A stretch of 8,214 nucleotides of DNA from Chloroflexota bacterium (GTDB lineage: Bacteria; Chloroflexota; Anaerolineae; Caldilineales; Caldilineaceae): NCBI GenBank assembly GCA_003451595.1, contig DMDA01000088.1, positions 64,097 through 72,310 of the forward strand, read 5' to 3'. Below, piece by piece: positions 6,103-8,214 of this stretch (position 1 is the stretch's first letter; every line of letters begins with the position of its first letter). The notes under the pieces are model-generated. The model ran no database searches. It saw nothing but the letters and a program-made list of their open reading frames with translations, and was not told where the DNA came from. The position numbers were made by a program, and so were the translations under genes.

Positions 6103-6376
6103 GCGATGGTTACACTATGCCAGATGCAATTGGCGCGCACATCTATCAAGTGGGGAGGGCAAGGTCATGATTTTGGGTAGGCGTGGGATGGCGTCGGTGC
6201 GAGCTTCCCGACAACCGGTGCGATGGCTGGTCTGTTGCTGTCGTCTGCGCGGCTAGGATTTGGGCGCTATGCGGGCGGGAGTTGAGGTGGCGCCCATGCA
6301 AGGCGCGGCGGTAACTGGTGCAAAGCATGCCTCAGTCAACCGCCGCAGCCTTGATCACTGAACTCTTCCGATCTCT

Positions 6377-8214
6377 TTACTTTCGTTGCATCGTCATGTC
6401 CAACTGATACGGATCGCTCGCATCGGCCGGGATCATGTAGGCGTCCGCCACAATCGCCTCGTAGTCGTCATGCACCACCACAATGGCGTAGGATTGGCCT
6501 GGCGTCACCTTTGCGTCAAGCTGATACGCGCCGTTGCGCCCACTCGTTGCGCGTGCAAAGATCATGCTCTCATCGAAATCTGCATTTACCCACTGCTCAA
6601 CTGTGACGCCTGGGTTAAGGAAGACAATCAGTGCGCCGGAGATCGTGCGCCGGCTGTTGTCGATTTCGCGCACAACGCCAGTCACGTTGACCGGTTGTAC
6701 GCGGCTGCCGGAACGCCGCCCTTCCGCCACCGTAAAACTGCCGCGCTGCACGCGGCGGTCGCCGATGTACAGTTCCAGCGTGAACTCACCGGCCGGCAAT
6801 CCATCCGGATGTGAGAGGCTGACCCAGCTGGCTGTGATGCCGTCGTCTTCCCACACGTCCTCTTCGGCAAGCACCTCCTCGCCTTCGTAGAGCCAGCGCG
6901 TGCGCCAGGGCGTGCCTTTGCTCATGTTGCTGACGGAAAAGGTGGCGTACACTGTCTGTACGTCAATGAAGGTGTTGCCCGCATTGATCGGCTGCGCGTT
7001 GTCGGTGACATCGGTGGCGAAGGTAATGGGGCCAAACGTTGCGTTGGCAGCACTGCTGCTTGTTGTCCCGACGGTGACTGCGCCGGTGTGCAGCAACACG
7101 CCATCCAGCCGCATGTCGACGGTGTATAGCCCGTCCGGCAGTCCTTCCTCGCTGTAGAGATGCAGCCAGGTCGTGCCGCTGGCGCCTTCGGACCAGGCAA
7201 TGGTATCTGCATAGGCGCGTTCGCCGTCGATCTTCCATTCATAGGCAAAGGTCTGCCCGTTGCGGAAGCTACTGTACTCGAAGCTGACGTAGATGTCGGT
7301 GACGCCGCTGGGGAAGGAAGTGAGCGGGCGCGTCACTTTGCCCTGGCGGTTGACGGCGTCGCCAAATTCCACGCCAGCAATCGTGGCTGTCGTGCGACGA
7401 CCCACCGCTGTGGCGCGTGCACCCAACCCGGATTTTGTGCCTTGGCCCAGAGCGGCATTGTCGTAAAAGCGCAGCGCTATCGTCGCCGGGCGCACCAGAC
7501 TGATTTTGCCAGCGACGTCGGAGCGCGAGTAACCGGCTGTGGGCACGCCCACGAAGTTGCCTTCATTGTCGATTGCCAGCCCACCTGAGTTGCCAGGATT
7601 GACCTCGGCGTCGGTCTTGATCCACTCAAATTCGCCGTTGTTGTCTTCATCCAGGAAACCGGAGACCACGCCTTCGGTGTAGGTGACGGTGGCGCCGCCT
7701 AGCCCTGGATAACCGATCACCGCCAGGCGGTCGCCGGGCAGCAGGCTTTCGCTGTCGCCGCGCGGCAGCGTCGTCAAACCGAGATTGGCCGGCAACGCCG
7801 CGCGCGCGTCATCCAACAATCCTGTGATCTGCAGAATGGCCAGATCATATTGGGGGTCGTGGCTGATCATCCTGGCGGCGTAGCGCAGCACGGGCGCCCC
7901 GCGCAGGTCATTGGGCATAACGCCAATGCCAGCGAAGCCATCGTCGTTGTACAGTTTACCCGTGTCCGGGTCGCCCATCACGTGGAAGTTGGTAAGGATC
8001 AATCCCTTGTCAGCATCCATGATTGTGCCGCTGCCCGTGTCGTAGAGATCACCAGCATTGTCGGGCACCAGGATCAGCACAGTCGATTTGAGCGCGCGTT
8101 GCAGCGCAGTGCGATCGACGGCGCTGACTCGTCCGTCGGCGAATGCCCCCCCCAACACAAAAAGGACAGCCGCCAACAACGCCAGTCGCCGCAGCGCACG
8201 GTCGGGGTGCGCAC
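6377..8214 (-). CDS. Secreted trypsin-like serine protease with duplicated beta modules and a carboxypeptidase-regulatory-like domain (5' end outside window)
   Basis: The frame is open through the window edge. A TTG at 8179 could start it, but the residues before it (R-A-L-R-R-L-A-L) look like the basic start of a signal peptide continuing into L-L-A-A-V-L-F-V-L-G-G-A-F-A-D, so the true start is probably just outside. Numbering from the TTG, the protease spans ~25-240 with triad H66 (L-T-N-F-H-V-M), D112 (D-P-Q-Y-D-L-A-I-L) and S198 (N-P-G-N-S-G-G-L), all canonical. Two related ~105-residue modules follow (~267-371 and ~381-485). Both share aromatic W-x-x-x-G-E, W-x-x-L and G-L-P-x-G patterns and end in T-V. 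Residues ~497-598 look like a carboxypeptidase-regulatory beta-sandwich (V-N-V-T-G-V-V start, G-x-x-G-A-Y-Q-L-D). It probably acts outside the cell membrane, with the modules binding polymer or cell surface (inference). Substrate unknown. Confidence 0.87.
   Translation of the reverse strand, partial: AHPDRALRRLALLAAVLFVLGGAFADGRVSAVDRTALQRALKSTVLILVPDNAGDLYDTGSGTIMDADKGLILTNFHVMGDPDTGKLYNDDGFAGIGVMPNDLRGAPVLRYAARMISHDPQYDLAILQITGLLDDARAALPANLGLTTLPRGDSESLLPGDRLAVIGYPGLGGATVTYTEGVVSGFLDEDNNGEFEWIKTDAEVNPGNSGGLAIDNEGNFVGVPTAGYSRSDVAGKISLVRPATIALRFYDNAALGQGTKSGLGARATAVGRRTTATIAGVEFGDAVNRQGKVTRPLTSFPSGVTDIYVSFEYSSFRNGQTFAYEWKIDGERAYADTIAWSEGASGTTWLHLYSEEGLPDGLYTVDMRLDGVLLHTGAVTVGTTSSSAANATFGPITFATDVTDNAQPINAGNTFIDVQTVYATFSVSNMSKGTPWRTRWLYEGEEVLAEEDVWEDDGITASWVSLSHPDGLPAGEFTLELYIGDRRVQRGSFTVAEGRRSGSRVQPVNVTGVVREIDNSRRTISGALIVFLNPGVTVEQWVNADFDESMIFARATSGRNGAYQLDAKVTPGQSYAIVVVHDDYEAIVADAYMIPADASDPYQLDMTMQRK

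Larger units (their letters stand above)
6036..6376. other. 341-bp gap between the two protease genes
   Basis: It holds the ribosome binding site at 6042-6046 and the inverted repeat at 6076-6102. A looser GGGCGC...GCGCCC pair flanks a 22-nt loop around 6263-6296. Near the far edge (6363-6374) is a 12-base match to the end of a common sequencing adapter. I see no clear sigma-70 promoter for the HtrA-like gene, no clear terminator for the upstream protease gene, and no convincing gene on either strand. Confidence 0.5.

Noticed and set aside
6036..6149. Longer start at 6149 for the HtrA-like protein, adding 38 residues
   Set aside because: The added stretch has no ribosome binding site and no proper signal peptide, while AGGAG lies 6 nt before the ATG at 6035.
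1..8214. CRISPR array, tRNA, transposon ends or phage genes
   Set aside because: No regularly spaced repeats, tRNA-like sequence, transposase motifs or terminal inverted repeats were seen on either strand.

Overview
This is a G+C-rich window with tight gene packing, AGGAG-type ribosome binding sites and one AT-rich regulatory island near 4810-4920. Protein style (a rifampicin-phosphotransferase-like enzyme, a secreted trypsin-like protease with duplicated beta-rich modules, a second HtrA-like protease, a Lrp-controlled amino-acid lyase cluster) resembles environmental Chloroflexota such as Caldilineae or Anaerolineae. That placement is an inference from style, with no marker gene to confirm it.

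Layout. Bases 1-1275 (+) are the 3' part of a PEP-synthase/rifampicin-phosphotransferase-like enzyme ending with its phosphohistidine domain. It converges on a three-gene minus-strand cluster: a Lrp/AsnC regulator (4339-4809), a Cys/Met-metabolism PLP enzyme (2885-4288) and a tyrosine phenol-lyase (1301-2716). The lyase matches TPL rather than tryptophanase at three specificity positions (Thr138, Arg395, Phe462) and keeps every catalytic residue checked. The cluster's promoter lies in the AT-rich island. It has a perfect TTGACA at -35, a 17-bp spacer and TATTCT at -10. The -35 box sits inside a perfect 13-bp dyad, and the -10 is so close to the lrp ATG that the message should be nearly leaderless.

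Bases about 4908-5120 (+) hold a short coding remnant whose end resembles the C-terminus of a sugar-type ABC transporter ATPase. It is followed by two S1-type serine proteases on the minus strand. The first (5142-6035) is an HtrA-like protease plus one PDZ domain with no visible export signal. The second (6377 to the window end, 5'-incomplete) is a secreted trypsin-like protease with two repeated modules and a carboxypeptidase-regulatory-like C-terminal domain. A 341-bp gap separates them.

Working together: Lrp probably senses an amino acid and controls two PLP enzymes that would release ammonia and 2-oxo acids. TPL would give phenol plus pyruvate from tyrosine. The convergent dikinase-like enzyme belongs to a fold that phosphorylates hydroxyl groups or pyruvate, so a link to phenol or pyruvate is possible but unproven. 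I see no CRISPR array, tRNA, rRNA, transposase or phage gene. The window looks mostly like ordinary metabolism, and the lrp-PLP-tpl cluster and its control region are the most interesting part.
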